DNA of 64,000 nt from contig CALOBA010000036.1 of assembly GCA_942491465.1 (NCBI GenBank), positions 1 to 64,000 of the forward strand, given 5' to 3'. Source of the stretch: CALOBA01 sp942491465 (GTDB taxonomy: Bacteria; Pseudomonadota; Gammaproteobacteria; Chromatiales; Chromatiaceae). Of this stretch, positions 53,897 through 63,137 are shown piece by piece. The position numbers and the translations under genes were made by a program. The notes below the pieces were generated by a model that saw only the letters and a program-made list of their open reading frames with translations, had not been told where the DNA came from and searched no databases. Each line of letters opens with the position of its first letter. Within the stretch, counting starts at the first letter, position 1.

Positions 53897-55041
53897 GCCG
53901 GCTGGAGCGCATCTATTCTCCGCCCGAGATCGGCGCCCCGGGGCGCCGCCGCGCGCTGGCGCGCCGCCGCGACCTGGTGCTCGCAGGCCTGTTCGTGCTG
54001 GCCATGCTGCTGGTGGGGATCGGCGCCATGGCGCTGCTCTCGCCGACGCTGCTCGGCGGCTCGTACCGTCTCTACAGCTATGTCGACAACGCGAGCGGGC
54101 TGCGCCGCGGCATCCAAGTCATGCAGGACGGCTACGTCATCGGCACCCTGGTCGCCGTGGAGCCGGTCATGCCCGGACAGGACGACCACGCCCGATACTG
54201 TCCGGACGAGAGCTGGTCCGAGCGGGCCGAGCCGAAACCCTGCTTCCGCATGACCTTGCTCATCCGCGAGCGCTGGCCGATCCCCGCGGGCAGCACGGCC
54301 CGCATCGCCGGCGCCGGCCTGCTCGAGGGCGACGCGATCATGATCGACGCCGGCGACGAGCCCGAGGGACTCGCCGACGGCGCCGTGATCGTCGCCTGCG
54401 GTCGCGAGCCCACATTGCCGGCCCAGCTTGCGGCGCTGACGGATACGCTGCAGCTGGTGGTCGACGAGACCCTGACCCCGGCCCTGGCCAGCATCGAGAC
54501 CCAGATCGACACCATCGGCCGGCTGCTCGGCACCGATGCCGAGGCCGACGATACCGGCGCCGCGGCCAACAAGCAGCGTATCGCAGGCGTCTTCAGCGAC
54601 GTCGAGCAGATCATCGCGGGCCTGGATCAGGCCCTCGACGCCGACCGTCTCGACGAGATCCTCGACCGCACCAACCGGGTCATGGCCAACCTGGAGCAGG
54701 TCTCCGGCAGCCAGGACACGCAGAGCAAGTCCATCGACGAGACCCTGGCCAGCTTCGATGCCCTGGCCAACGAGCTGCGGGCGCTGGTCGCGACCAACGA
54801 GCCGGCCATTCAGGGCTCCCTCGACGATACCCAGTATCTGCTCCAGGAGCTGGCCGCCGCACTGACGCCGATCCTGGCCAACATCGAGAGCGCGTCCCGC
54901 GACCTCTCCGCCCTGAGTCGGGAGCTGCGTGCCGACCCGTCGACCGTGCTGCGCGGGCGCGAGCAGCGCGCATCGCCGTTCGCGCCCGCGCCCACGCCCA
55001 CGCCCAAACAGCAGGAGCGATCCCCATGGCTCGAGCCTTGA
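53893..55041 (+). CDS. MlaD-type MCE-domain protein
   Basis: The 382-residue protein has one N-terminal helix (DLVLAGLFVLAMLLVGIGAM), an MCE domain (about 50-175, with YVDNASGLRRGIQVMQDGYV) and a long helical C-terminal region (about 180-360, LDEILDRTNRVMANLEQ). MCE proteins form hexameric rings that bridge lipids across the periplasm. An insertion with CPDESW and KPC interrupts the MCE domain. The ATG overlaps the ATPase stop. Confidence 0.9.
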   Translation: MSRLERIYSPPEIGAPGRRRALARRRDLVLAGLFVLAMLLVGIGAMALLSPTLLGGSYRLYSYVDNASGLRRGIQVMQDGYVIGTLVAVEPVMPGQDDHARYCPDESWSERAEPKPCFRMTLLIRERWPIPAGSTARIAGAGLLEGDAIMIDAGDEPEGLADGAVIVACGREPTLPAQLAALTDTLQLVVDETLTPALASIETQIDTIGRLLGTDAEADDTGAAANKQRIAGVFSDVEQIIAGLDQALDADRLDEILDRTNRVMANLEQVSGSQDTQSKSIDETLASFDALANELRALVATNEPAIQGSLDDTQYLLQELAAALTPILANIESASRDLSALSRELRADPSTVLRGREQRASPFAPAPTPTPKQQERSPWLEP

Positions 55042-55712
55042 TGCACAGGCCGCGGCGGACCCGATGGCGCGCGCCCGGTCGCAGTACCCTGGCCGTGGCG
55101 CTCGTCGCCGCCACGCTCAGCGCCTGCGGTCCCGCCGCGCCGCCGATCCGCGACGTCTTCTTCACCCTCGAGCCCGCGCTGACCACGCCCGCCAGTCCCC
55201 GCCCCGTCGATGCAACCCTGCAGGTGGGCCAGCTTGCCGCCCGCGGCTTCCTCGGCGGCACCCGGGTCGTCTACCGCACCGCGGCGCAGCCGCTGCTCGC
55301 CCAGCGCCACGACGACCTGCTCTGGGAGGCGCCCCCGGCCCGCGCCCTCTCCGGGAGCCTGGCCGATGGGCTGCGTGCATCCGGGCTGTTCGCCTACGTC
55401 GTCACCATCGCCGAGCGCGCCCGCGCCGACTGGCTGCTGCAGGGCGAGCTGACCCGGTTCGAGCATCGTCCCACCGACCGCCCACCCCGGGTGGCGGCGG
55501 CATTCAATCTGACCCTGGTCGGCAACAGCGACCGCAAGACCCGCTTCGCCAAGACCTACAGCGGCGAGGAGCCGATCACCGGCACCACCCCGGAGGCCAT
55601 GGCCCTGGCCTTCAATCGACTCACCGCTCGGCTGATCGACGACGTGATCCGCGACCTTTCGGCACTGGCACCACAGCTGACGGTGCCGGCCCGCCCTGCG
55701 CGGACCCCCTGA
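55026..55712 (+). CDS. ABC-type transport auxiliary lipoprotein (PqiC/MCE-associated)
   Basis: AGGAG lies nine bases before the ATG at 55026, inside the mlaD end; an ATG at 55041 is the alternative. The 228-residue product has a lipoprotein signal (LAVALVAATLSACG). The remainder (VFFTLEPA... DWLLQGELTRFEH... RLTARLIDDVIRDL) fits the outer-membrane lipoprotein partner found with MCE systems, similar to PqiC. Confidence 0.88.
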   Translation: MARALMHRPRRTRWRAPGRSTLAVALVAATLSACGPAAPPIRDVFFTLEPALTTPASPRPVDATLQVGQLAARGFLGGTRVVYRTAAQPLLAQRHDDLLWEAPPARALSGSLADGLRASGLFAYVVTIAERARADWLLQGELTRFEHRPTDRPPRVAAAFNLTLVGNSDRKTRFAKTYSGEEPITGTTPEAMALAFNRLTARLIDDVIRDLSALAPQLTVPARPARTP

Positions 55713-55721
55713 CCGCAGGGG

Positions 55722-56624
55722 ATGGACCTCGCCGCGCTCCAGCCGTTCTGGATCCTGTTCCCGCTCGCCGCCGCCCTATTCCATGCCTTGCGCCTGGTCG
55801 TCACCAAGCGGCTGACCCTGAGCTTTTCGGCACGAACGCTGACGCTCTACGTCAATCTGGCGAGCCTGATCGTGACCCTGCCGCTGATCATCTGGCACCA
55901 CGACATCCCGCTCGCTGAGCCGGTCTATGTGGTCGTCGTCCTCGCCGGCGCCACCCTGTCGGGTCTGGGCGGCTGGGCGGTCAACGCGGCCATCGCGCGC
56001 GGGGATATCTCGCTGGTGGGGCCGACGATGACCCTCACGCCGGCCTTCGTGCTGGTCATCGAGTGGCTGCTGACCGGAAGTCTGCCCGGCCCGTCGGGCC
56101 TGACCGGGCTTGCCGTCCTGCTCGCCGGCAGCTGGCTGCTCAGCATGCAATGGCCGTTGCCGCGCGGGTCCGCCGCGCCGCACCCACTGCGTTGGGAGCC
56201 GGGCGGCGCACTGGCCCTGACCGCCGCGCTCTGCTTCGCCGCGGCGGCCACGCTCGGGCGCATCGGCATCGGCATGAGCGACCCGCTCTCGTTCGCCGTC
56301 GTCGTCGCCATCGTCAACCCGATCGTCCTGCTGATCATCTTCCGCAGCCAAGACCGGCACTTCCTGCGCAAGGCCCTCCCACCGGACCTGCTCCGACACG
56401 CCACCGCGCTCGTCCTGCTCGGGGTGCTGTTCGCCTTGATGCGTATCGCCGACCAGATCGCATTGAGCCTGACGCTCGCCTCCTACGCGATGGCGGTGAA
56501 GCGCAGCGCCGGGGTCATCTCGGTGCTGCTCGGACATTGGTGGTTGCGCGAAGGCCGACTGCCGAGCCGGCTCGCGGGCAGCCTGATCATGCTGCTCGGA
56601 CTGTTGCTGCTGGTGCTTGATTGA
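55722..56624 (+). CDS. EamA/DMT-family transporter
   Basis: A 300-residue protein with ten helices in two EamA halves (FHALRLVVTKRLTLSFSART in the first, SYAMAVKRSAGVISVLLGHW in the second). DMT transporters export amino acids, metabolites or nucleotide sugars. It follows the lipid-transport operon by 9 bp and may be cotranscribed. The substrate is unknown. Confidence 0.88.
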   Translation: MDLAALQPFWILFPLAAALFHALRLVVTKRLTLSFSARTLTLYVNLASLIVTLPLIIWHHDIPLAEPVYVVVVLAGATLSGLGGWAVNAAIARGDISLVGPTMTLTPAFVLVIEWLLTGSLPGPSGLTGLAVLLAGSWLLSMQWPLPRGSAAPHPLRWEPGGALALTAALCFAAAATLGRIGIGMSDPLSFAVVVAIVNPIVLLIIFRSQDRHFLRKALPPDLLRHATALVLLGVLFALMRIADQIALSLTLASYAMAVKRSAGVISVLLGHWWLREGRLPSRLAGSLIMLLGLLLLVLD

Positions 56625-56931
56625 CGCACGCCGCTGGTCGCCGAAGCACCCCGATGGTGCGGCCATCGGGCTTGCCGCACCATCGGGTAGACGAAGCCGA
56701 GCGAGGGCGCTACCTTAAGCGCTAAGCAGCCGTCCTAACCTTAGCTGTTCGCGCGGGCGAAGCTCAGCGATCAGCACGGAGCCCGATGGATTCGGTCCAC
56801 ACCAAATCCGCTCAACAAGGCCGATGGACGCAGGCGATGTCCCGGCGGGGTCGACCTGGAGAAAAACCCGCTGCAATTGACACGCGCACAGCCGCCGAGA
56901 CCGCACGGGCTCGGGCCGGAAGAAACACACC
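56625..56931. other. 307-bp intergenic region
   Basis: The region holds a perfect 13-bp inverted repeat at 56650-56687 and no supported gene. The rest probably includes the promoter of the following gene. Confidence 0.5.
56650..56687 (+). terminator. Stem-loop after EamA gene
   Basis: CCCGATGGTGCGG at 56650-56662 pairs perfectly with CCGCACCATCGGG at 56675-56687. It has no T-run, so terminator or mRNA-stabilising function is uncertain. Confidence 0.45.
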
Positions 56932-57513
56932 ATGTCGCAAGCGATGCCAGCGATCATCAAGGAACCGAAGGCCATGGGCAGTGAAGGCGCGCCTGCGCTG
57001 CTCGGCGCCGGGCTGATCTTCGTCTTGCTGTTGCAGCAAGCCCCCGCCCAACCGACCTCCGACAGCGCACCGTCCGCACCCGCCGCGGAAGCTCAGGCCC
57101 CGTTCACACCGACCCCGGTGCCGTTCTGGACCTTCGGCGGCGGCGCCATCAAACCCCCGGAATCAGCCGCAGCCCCCCCGGCGGGCGAGGCCGCCGCCTT
57201 GGACGATGCTCCGAAGCAAACGCCGGTCGACGAAAACGACGACCGCGCCGGTCCTGCATCGGGGGGAACGCACCAGCGGACCGCTCGCGGCCCGGCAAGC
57301 CCGCGCCGGGAGTCCCCCCAGCAAGACCTCGCCCACCTGCTGAACAAGAAGGTGATCCTCATCGACATCAACGGCATCAGCCACCCCGGCATCCTGATCG
57401 GACTGGACAAGCACAGCGCCACGCTGCACATCGAGATCATGCTCCGCGGCAGGCCGATCATGGCCTACAGAAGCTATCTTTACGGCCAGATCGCCGCGCT
57501 CTACCCGCAGTGA
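56932..57513 (+). CDS. Protein with Sm/Hfq-like C-terminal domain, function unknown
   Basis: The 193-residue product has a hydrophobic N-terminal stretch (APALLGAGLIFVLLLQQAPA), a Pro/Ala-rich region and a C-terminal domain of about 65 residues. The domain reads DLAHLLNKKVILIDINGISH then PGILIGLDKHSATLHIEIML. The pattern (start helix, then bent strands with NG turn and G-x-L) resembles an Sm fold. This is a visual comparison only. If the N-terminal part is a signal, the domain would be outside the cytoplasm, which does not fit RNA binding. Confidence 0.6.
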   Translation: MSQAMPAIIKEPKAMGSEGAPALLGAGLIFVLLLQQAPAQPTSDSAPSAPAAEAQAPFTPTPVPFWTFGGGAIKPPESAAAPPAGEAAALDDAPKQTPVDENDDRAGPASGGTHQRTARGPASPRRESPQQDLAHLLNKKVILIDINGISHPGILIGLDKHSATLHIEIMLRGRPIMAYRSYLYGQIAALYPQ

Positions 57514-57672
57514 GACCTGCCGAGACGAGGCTGATCCGCTAAACTCGCTGTTGTCGACGAGTTCGCCACGGCACTCGATCATGCCTTGGCCCGGCACCGG
57601 CACCCTTCGGCCGCCGACGCGGCGCATGGTGACCGGTACGGTCCTCGTCCCTGTTTGGACTGGAGATGTTCA

Positions 57673-58530
57673 ATGTTTCGGCCTTCCGTCATGAGCTATG
57701 CGGTCATCGTCAGGTTGCTGACGATGTCCATCATCTGGCTGCTCCTTCTGGTCTGGCAGCTCAATGCCTATCGTCTCAACTGCGCGTTGAGCATCGCCAT
57801 GGTCGCGATGCTGATGCTCCCGCTGATCATCGCCGGGACCGAGATGTCCTACTTCCACCGGCGCGCCCTGTTCAACGAATGTCTGCACAAGGACTCGCTG
57901 CTGTTTGGCTATCTGCACAACCGGGTGCTCATGACCCTGCGCGAACTGTTGTTCTCGCTGACGCTCGCGGTCCTGCTGCTGACCGCCTCGCTGCTGTTCG
58001 AGCCTCGGCAATGGTCGATCCTGTTCGCGGACATCCTGCTGATCGGGCTGCTGATCCCGCGCCTGGCCAACGGCATGGGCAACGAGGTCCGCGAGGAATA
58101 CCGCTACGCCATGGCCCGGCAATGGGCCATGTGGATCAGCACCCTGCTGCTGTGGGGGGAATCCCTGCTGGTCATCGCCTTTGCATCGCAGCAGGACTAC
58201 TTCGGCATGCGCTGGCAGGAGGTCATCACCTACGCCATCAACGACCCGGACCTGCTCTGCCCGGTGGTCGCCGAGGTGACCCATGTCTACATGACGCTGT
58301 TGGCGCTGGCCCAGTGGGCGATCCAGAACGCGTCGCGCCTGGGCAACGACCCGACCCAAGCCGTCATCATCTGGACCGGACTGATCTCGGTCCTGGCCTT
58401 CAGCTTCCTGACCGCGCTCGCCTACAGCCGCGCGCTGGTAGGCGTCATGGGTCGGCCCTGGGAGATGTGGCGGTCGTTCTCGCGACCGGACGACGACGCG
58501 GTCGCGGGTCCATGCGATCGGCCGTCTTGA
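57673..58530 (+). CDS. Multi-pass membrane protein, unknown function
   Basis: From the ATG at 57673 (GGAG eight bases upstream) the protein has 285 residues and six or seven hydrophobic segments (IIWLLLLVWQL, SIAMVAMLMLPLIIAG, LLFSLTLAVLLLTASLLF). A conserved-looking cytoplasmic loop NGMGNEVREEYRYAMARQWA lies in the middle. I do not recognise a family. Confidence 0.7.
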   Translation: MFRPSVMSYAVIVRLLTMSIIWLLLLVWQLNAYRLNCALSIAMVAMLMLPLIIAGTEMSYFHRRALFNECLHKDSLLFGYLHNRVLMTLRELLFSLTLAVLLLTASLLFEPRQWSILFADILLIGLLIPRLANGMGNEVREEYRYAMARQWAMWISTLLLWGESLLVIAFASQQDYFGMRWQEVITYAINDPDLLCPVVAEVTHVYMTLLALAQWAIQNASRLGNDPTQAVIIWTGLISVLAFSFLTALAYSRALVGVMGRPWEMWRSFSRPDDDAVAGPCDRPS

Positions 58531-58603
58531 TCCGCCCCGGCCTGCTCAGCCCGCATCCGCGGCCCGCGAACGCGGCCGATGCGTGCGCTCAGGGTGTAGG
58601 CGG

Positions 58604-59737
58604 ATGAGCGCAACGTCGGCCCATGAAGCCGCCGCAGCGGACCTGCCGCCCGCCGCCCACCAGGTCCGGCTCGGCGAGATCGCCCGGCGCTTCTGCGCGC
58701 GCCCCCCGCAGCGGATCGAGCGGCTCGGCCGCGGCCTGATCAACGACACCTTCCGCGTCGCAACGCAGCGCGGCTGCTTCGTCCTGCAGCGCATCAACGA
58801 CCAGGTGTTTCCGGCCCCGGAGCGGATCATGGACAACCTGCTGCGCCTGCAGGCCGCTCTGGAGCAGGGCATCGGCACCGCCGTGCGCCTACCCCATGTG
58901 CTGCTGGCCGACGACGGCCGACCTTGGGTGCAGGATGAGCAAGGCCATTTCTGGCGGATGCTCGAGCTGATCGAGGGCAGCTGCACCCTCACCCGGCTGG
59001 AGCATCCCCGACAGGCGAGTGAGATTGGCCGTGTCCTCGGCGATTTCCACGGCTTCACGGCGACGCTGGACCCTGCCGAGTTCGCCGTCACCCTGCCGGA
59101 CTTCCATGTCACGCCGATCTATCTCAATGCGCTGCGCCAGGCCGAGATCGACGCCGTCCCCGGACGCGGTGGACCCGAGGTCGAGGCCGCCCTGGCCACC
59201 ATCGAGCAGCATCGCGCCCTGGCACACGGGATTGAAGACGCCCGACGCACGGGACGCATCGCCGAGCGCGTGGTGCACGGCGACCCGAAGCTCGACAACA
59301 TCCTGTTCGATCGTGCCGGGGCGCGCGCCCTCTGCCTGATCGACCTCGACACCATCCAGCCGGGCCTGCCCCACCACGACATCGGCGACTGCCTGCGCTC
59401 GTGCTGCAACCGCAACGGCAAGACCGGTCACGCCGATCATATCCGTTTCGACCTCGACAGCTGCCGTGGGATCCTGGTGGCCTACGCCGAGCACAGCCGA
59501 GGCGTCCTCGCGCCCCCCGAGATCGACCTGATCCATCAGGCCATCCGGCTGATCCCGTTCGAGCTCGCGCTGCGCTTCCTCGCCGACCACCTGCGCGGCG
59601 ATCGCTACTTCCGCGTCTCCAGACCCGGCGAGAACCTGCACAAGGCGCGGGTGCAGCTGGCCTTGGTGGCCGACATCGAGCGCAAGGCCGATGCCATCGC
59701 GCAGATCATCCATGACGCCTTCGACAACACCGGCTGA
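58604..59737 (+). CDS. APH-family (kinase-like) phosphotransferase
   Basis: The ATG at 58604 gives 377 residues. The kinase-like fold is clear from the catalytic loop ERVVHGDPKLDNILFD (His-x-Asp-x4-Asn) and the metal loop ALCLIDLDTIQPG, plus the N-lobe stretch RGLINDTFRVATQRGCFVLQ. It may phosphorylate a sugar or small molecule, as in N-acetylhexosamine kinases. It starts a set with a pterin-synthase-like gene and a glycosyltransferase. Confidence 0.85.
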   Translation: MSATSAHEAAAADLPPAAHQVRLGEIARRFCARPPQRIERLGRGLINDTFRVATQRGCFVLQRINDQVFPAPERIMDNLLRLQAALEQGIGTAVRLPHVLLADDGRPWVQDEQGHFWRMLELIEGSCTLTRLEHPRQASEIGRVLGDFHGFTATLDPAEFAVTLPDFHVTPIYLNALRQAEIDAVPGRGGPEVEAALATIEQHRALAHGIEDARRTGRIAERVVHGDPKLDNILFDRAGARALCLIDLDTIQPGLPHHDIGDCLRSCCNRNGKTGHADHIRFDLDSCRGILVAYAEHSRGVLAPPEIDLIHQAIRLIPFELALRFLADHLRGDRYFRVSRPGENLHKARVQLALVADIERKADAIAQIIHDAFDNTG

Positions 59738-59773
59738 GCATCCGCAGCCCAACCCGCCCCTCGAGGTCCCCCC

Positions 59774-60178
59774 ATGTACAGCCTCTGCGTCCGCGATCAC
59801 CTGATGATCGCCCACAGCTTCCGCGGCGAGGTCTTCGGCCCCGCCCAACGCCTGCACGGGGCGACCTACATCGTCGACTGCGAGCTGCGCCGCCCCGCGC
59901 TCGATGCCGACGGGCTGGTGGTCGACATCGGCCGCGCCAGCATGGTCTTGCGCGAGATCCTCGCGCCCCTCGACTACCGCAATCTCGACGACGAGCCGAC
60001 GCTCGCGGGCCGCAACACCACCACCGAATTCCTCGCCGGCCTGATCTTCGAGCGCATGGCCGAGCGCATCGCCGACGGCAGCCTGGGCGATGCCGCCCGC
60101 GGCCTGACCGGCATGCGCATCCAGCTCTCCGAGTCCCATGTGGCTTGGGCCGCCTACGAGGCAGAGCTGGTGCAGTAG
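59774..60178 (+). CDS. 6-pyruvoyl-tetrahydropterin synthase-like protein with altered active site
   Basis: The 134-residue protein matches the PTPS/QueD fold: MIAHSFRGEVFGPAQRLHGA, ILAPLDYRNLDDEPTLAGRN then TTTEFLAGLIFERMAERIAD. Catalytic features are changed: the zinc motif HGHNY reads HGATY, the family Cys is absent and LDH(R/K)N reads LDYRN. GAGG lies eight bases upstream. It is probably not a standard queuosine or biopterin enzyme. A dedicated pterin-like step near the glycosyltransferase is possible. Confidence 0.82.
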   Translation: MYSLCVRDHLMIAHSFRGEVFGPAQRLHGATYIVDCELRRPALDADGLVVDIGRASMVLREILAPLDYRNLDDEPTLAGRNTTTEFLAGLIFERMAERIADGSLGDAARGLTGMRIQLSESHVAWAAYEAELVQ

Positions 60179-60247
60179 TGCCCGGGCGACGACCAACCGA
60201 GCTGCCTTAGGAAGAATTCAGAAACAAAGTGAACATGTCAGCTCGTT

Positions 60248-60372
60248 GTCGTTGTCGTAATCGTCGTCGGATGCTTGATTGCGACAACGACGACGACGAC
60301 GAGGACGAGGACGACGAGGACGACGACGACGACGAACGACAACGACAACGACGACAACGACAACGACAACGA
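60248..60372. repeat. TTGTCG-type palindrome, copy 4, with GAC-rich tract
   Basis: Arms GTCGTTGTCGTAATC at 60248-60262 and its complement (one mismatch) at 60277-60291 are followed by about 80 bases of GAC, GACAAC and GAGGAC repeats. It lies in the 264-bp gap before the glycosyltransferase gene. Confidence 0.88.
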
Positions 60373-60442
60373 CCACGACACGACAAGGCTGGCGACATCG
60401 GAATCGCTGCACCTTGAACCATCTCAGTTACGGCCCTGATCC

Positions 60443-61549
60443 ATGTCCGATCACCTCTACCTGCTCTTGCCCGGTGATCCGGCCACCCCCACCGGCGGCT
60501 ACATCTACGACCGGCGCATCGCCGACGGGCTGCGTGGGCTCGGCTGGCGGGTCGACCGGATCCGACTCGACGCCGGTTTCCCGACCCCGAGCCCCGGGGC
60601 GCTAACCGATGCCGCTGCCAAGTTGGCCGCGCTGCCCAACCATGCCCTGGTGTTGATCGACGGCCTGGCCCTCGGCGCGATGCCGGATCAGGTCGCGCGG
60701 CACCGGGAACGCCTCCGGCTGGTCGGACTGGTGCACCATCCGCTGGCACTGGAGACCGGGCTTGAGCCCGGCCGAGCCGCTGCCCTGCGGGCCACGGAGA
60801 CGGCGGCCCTGGGGGCCATGCGCTGCGTCATCGTCACCAGCACCACCACCGCCCGGCTGCTGCAGGGGTTCGGCGTCGATGCCGGGCGCTGCCGCGTGGT
60901 CGAGCCGGGCACCGACCCGGCCGCGCCGGCCGTGGGCGGCGGCGCCGGCCCCCCGCGGCTGCTCACGGTCGGCGCCATCACGCCGCGCAAGGGCCATCGG
61001 CTGCTGGTCGCCGCCCTGGCCCGGCTGATGGGCATCGACTGGCGGCTCCACTGCATCGGCAGCCTGGACCGCGATCCGGCGACCGCTACCGCGCTGCGCC
61101 GACAGATCGCCGAGCTGGGGCTCCAAGGGCGCGTTCAGCTACACGGCACCGTCTCAGACCGAGCCCTGAGCGACGCCTATCATCGGGCCGACCTGTTCGT
61201 CCTGCCGAGCCTGTTCGAGGGCTACGGCATGGCCTACGCCGAGGCCCTTGCCCGCGGCCTGCCGATCATCGCCACCCGCGCCGGCGCCATCCCCGGCACC
61301 GTCCCCGCCGACGCCGGGCTGCTGCTCGAACCCGGCTGCGTCGACGCATTGACCTCGGCCCTGGGGCGCCTGCTGACCGAACCCTCGCTGCGCGTCCGGC
61401 TTGCATCCGGCGCCCGCCGAGCCCGCGACCGGCTCCCGACCTGGCCCGACAGCTGCCGGCGCATGGCCGACGCCCTGCGTGCGGTGGCGGCCGACTGCGC
61501 GGCTATCCCTCCAACCGAAACACCACCGGCACGCGGATCGTCGCGGTGA
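60443..61549 (+). CDS. Glycosyltransferase family 4 protein
   Basis: The 368-residue protein has a GT-B fold. The nucleotide-sugar-binding motif is LFEGYGMAYAEALARGLPII (Glu-x7-Glu), and GAITPRKGHRLLVAALARLM fits the C-terminal domain of the family. It adds a sugar to a lipid or polysaccharide acceptor. The last 47 bases overlap the convergent tonB gene. Confidence 0.92.
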   Translation: MSDHLYLLLPGDPATPTGGYIYDRRIADGLRGLGWRVDRIRLDAGFPTPSPGALTDAAAKLAALPNHALVLIDGLALGAMPDQVARHRERLRLVGLVHHPLALETGLEPGRAAALRATETAALGAMRCVIVTSTTTARLLQGFGVDAGRCRVVEPGTDPAAPAVGGGAGPPRLLTVGAITPRKGHRLLVAALARLMGIDWRLHCIGSLDRDPATATALRRQIAELGLQGRVQLHGTVSDRALSDAYHRADLFVLPSLFEGYGMAYAEALARGLPIIATRAGAIPGTVPADAGLLLEPGCVDALTSALGRLLTEPSLRVRLASGARRARDRLPTWPDSCRRMADALRAVAADCAAIPPTETPPARGSSR

Positions 61550-62309
61550 CCGGCTTGCCGTTGCGCAGGGCCGGGCGGAAGCGCCAACGCTTCACGGCCC
61601 GGAGCGCCGCGCGATCGAGGCTGGCATGTCCGCTGCTGCCGGCGACCCGTGCGCTGCCGACCCGGCCGTTGCCGAGCACGGAGACCTGGATCAGCACCCG
61701 GCCCTCATGGCCGCGACTGCGCGCCAGCCGGGGGTAGCCTGGCTTGGGATTGCCGGACACCGGTGCGGCGCTGCGATCGGCACCCCGCCCCCCCGCTGCC
61801 GGGGACTTTGCGCCGGCGCTCCCACCGCGGCCTTGCCGAGCATCGCCGTCGCCCCCCCGCGCCGAGCGCTGCGGCTTGGCGGGGGGGCGGCTGGACCGCG
61901 ACGACGACGAGCGCCCGGCGGGCTCGGCGTCGGCCCGCGCCGCCCGTGACCTGACCTTGGGTACCACCGCCCGGGGCTCGGCCTTGGCGACCGGCGCGGT
62001 CATGGGCCGAGGCTCCGGCGGCACCACCGCGCGCAGCAGCGCCGGGCCATCGGTCGGCGAGGCGTCGGCCAACACCGACGGGCTCGCCCCCGCGTCCCCC
62101 AGCAGCGGGAGCCGGTGGGTGCCCGCCGCCATCGCCTGCACCCGCGGCCCGCCGCGCTGCGCCTCGGCAGCATCGCCGGTCCGCGGCTCCGGAACCAGCA
62201 GCCAGGCCAGGAGCAGGTGCAGCAACGCCGCCAGGGCCAGGGCCAGCGTCCATTGCCCAACGCCTGCCACCGGTGCGCCCCAGCGATGCCGTCCTCGCGG
62301 ATCATTCAT
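61503..62309 (-). CDS. tonB: TonB-family energy transducer
   Basis: The 268-residue protein has an N-terminal anchor helix (WTLALALAALLHLLLAWLLV), a Ser/Arg/Pro/Gly-rich periplasmic spacer and a C-terminal TonB domain (about 190-268, GHEGRVLIQVSVLGNGRVGS and AALRAVKRWRFRPALRNGKP). It transmits membrane energy to outer-membrane receptors. It is the last gene of exbB-exbD-exbD-tonB; no receptor gene is visible. Confidence 0.92.
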   Translation of the reverse strand: MNDPRGRHRWGAPVAGVGQWTLALALAALLHLLLAWLLVPEPRTGDAAEAQRGGPRVQAMAAGTHRLPLLGDAGASPSVLADASPTDGPALLRAVVPPEPRPMTAPVAKAEPRAVVPKVRSRAARADAEPAGRSSSSRSSRPPAKPQRSARGGDGDARQGRGGSAGAKSPAAGGRGADRSAAPVSGNPKPGYPRLARSRGHEGRVLIQVSVLGNGRVGSARVAGSSGHASLDRAALRAVKRWRFRPALRNGKPVTATIRVPVVFRLEG

Positions 62310-62730
62310 CGCGCAGGACCTCCACCGCCGCCGGCCGGGTCACCAGGGACACCTCGCCGGCATCGAGCTGCCGCAGCAGGACCAGCAGCGACAGCAGCTC
62401 CCCGGCGGGGGTCTCGGCATCCGCCATCAGCCGCACGGGGCGGCCCGGCTGCCTGGGCAGACGCTCGGCCAGCAGGCGATTGCGTTCATCATCGGCCACC
62501 AGCTCCCCGTCCAGGGCGACGCGGCCATCAGCGGCCAGCGCCAGCGCCCACGGTCGCGGGCCGTCCGCAGCCATATCCGCCGGCTGCGCCCGAGGCGGCT
62601 CCACCCGCAGCGGCGACACCGGCTCCAACGTACCCGCGAGCAAAAAGAAGACCAGCAGCAGAAAGACCACATCCACCAGCGGACCGATGGGCTCGCGGAG
62701 CGGACGGCCTGGTGCCGGCGGCAGCTTCAT
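62302..62730 (-). CDS. exbD: ExbD/TolR-type protein, second copy
   Basis: The 142-residue protein has the helix with the essential Asp (PLVDVVFLLLVFFLLAGTLE) and a periplasmic ExbD domain. It overlaps the first ExbD by four bases and tonB by eight. Two ExbD genes in one operon suggest a mixed stator complex. Confidence 0.9.
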   Translation of the reverse strand: MKLPPAPGRPLREPIGPLVDVVFLLLVFFLLAGTLEPVSPLRVEPPRAQPADMAADGPRPWALALAADGRVALDGELVADDERNRLLAERLPRQPGRPVRLMADAETPAGELLSLLVLLRQLDAGEVSLVTRPAAVEVLRDE

Positions 62731-63137
62731 GGGCTTGCAGGGGCCGCCGGCGGCGCCACCAAGGTCACACGCTCGGCGCCGGCGCCTGTGAGCACATCGA
62801 TGACCCGCACCAGCGATTGCAGCGCGGCAGTCGGGCTCGGCTGCACCAGCACCGCCGGCTCAGGCTCCCGGCGCAGCAGCGGCGCCAGCGCCCGCGGCAG
62901 CGCCTCCAGCGGCAGCGGTCGGCCGTTCAGATCGACCCCGCCATCGGCGCCCAAGCGCACCAGCACCGACCCGCGCAGCGACCCGGCACCGGCCTCGGCC
63001 GGGGGCTCGACCACGATGGCCTGATGCCGCTCCAGCCTGGCGACCAGCATAAAGAACACGAGCAGCAGAAACACCACGTCCACCAGCGGCGCCAGGCGCA
63101 GCGCCCGCCGCCCCCGCTTGAGCGGCTCAATCCGCAT
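62727..63137 (-). CDS. exbD: ExbD/TolR-type protein, first copy
   Basis: From the ATG at 63137 the protein has 136 residues with the helix APLVDVVFLLLVFFMLVARL (essential Asp) and a periplasmic domain. It overlaps exbB by 11 bases. Start sites further upstream would lie within exbB and give non-homologous residues. Confidence 0.9.
   Translation of the reverse strand: MRIEPLKRGRRALRLAPLVDVVFLLLVFFMLVARLERHQAIVVEPPAEAGAGSLRGSVLVRLGADGGVDLNGRPLPLEALPRALAPLLRREPEPAVLVQPSPTAALQSLVRVIDVLTGAGAERVTLVAPPAAPASP

Noticed and set aside
60229..60605. Asp- or Thr-rich small proteins
   Set aside because: They are translations of the GAC/GTC simple repeat at 60248-60372.
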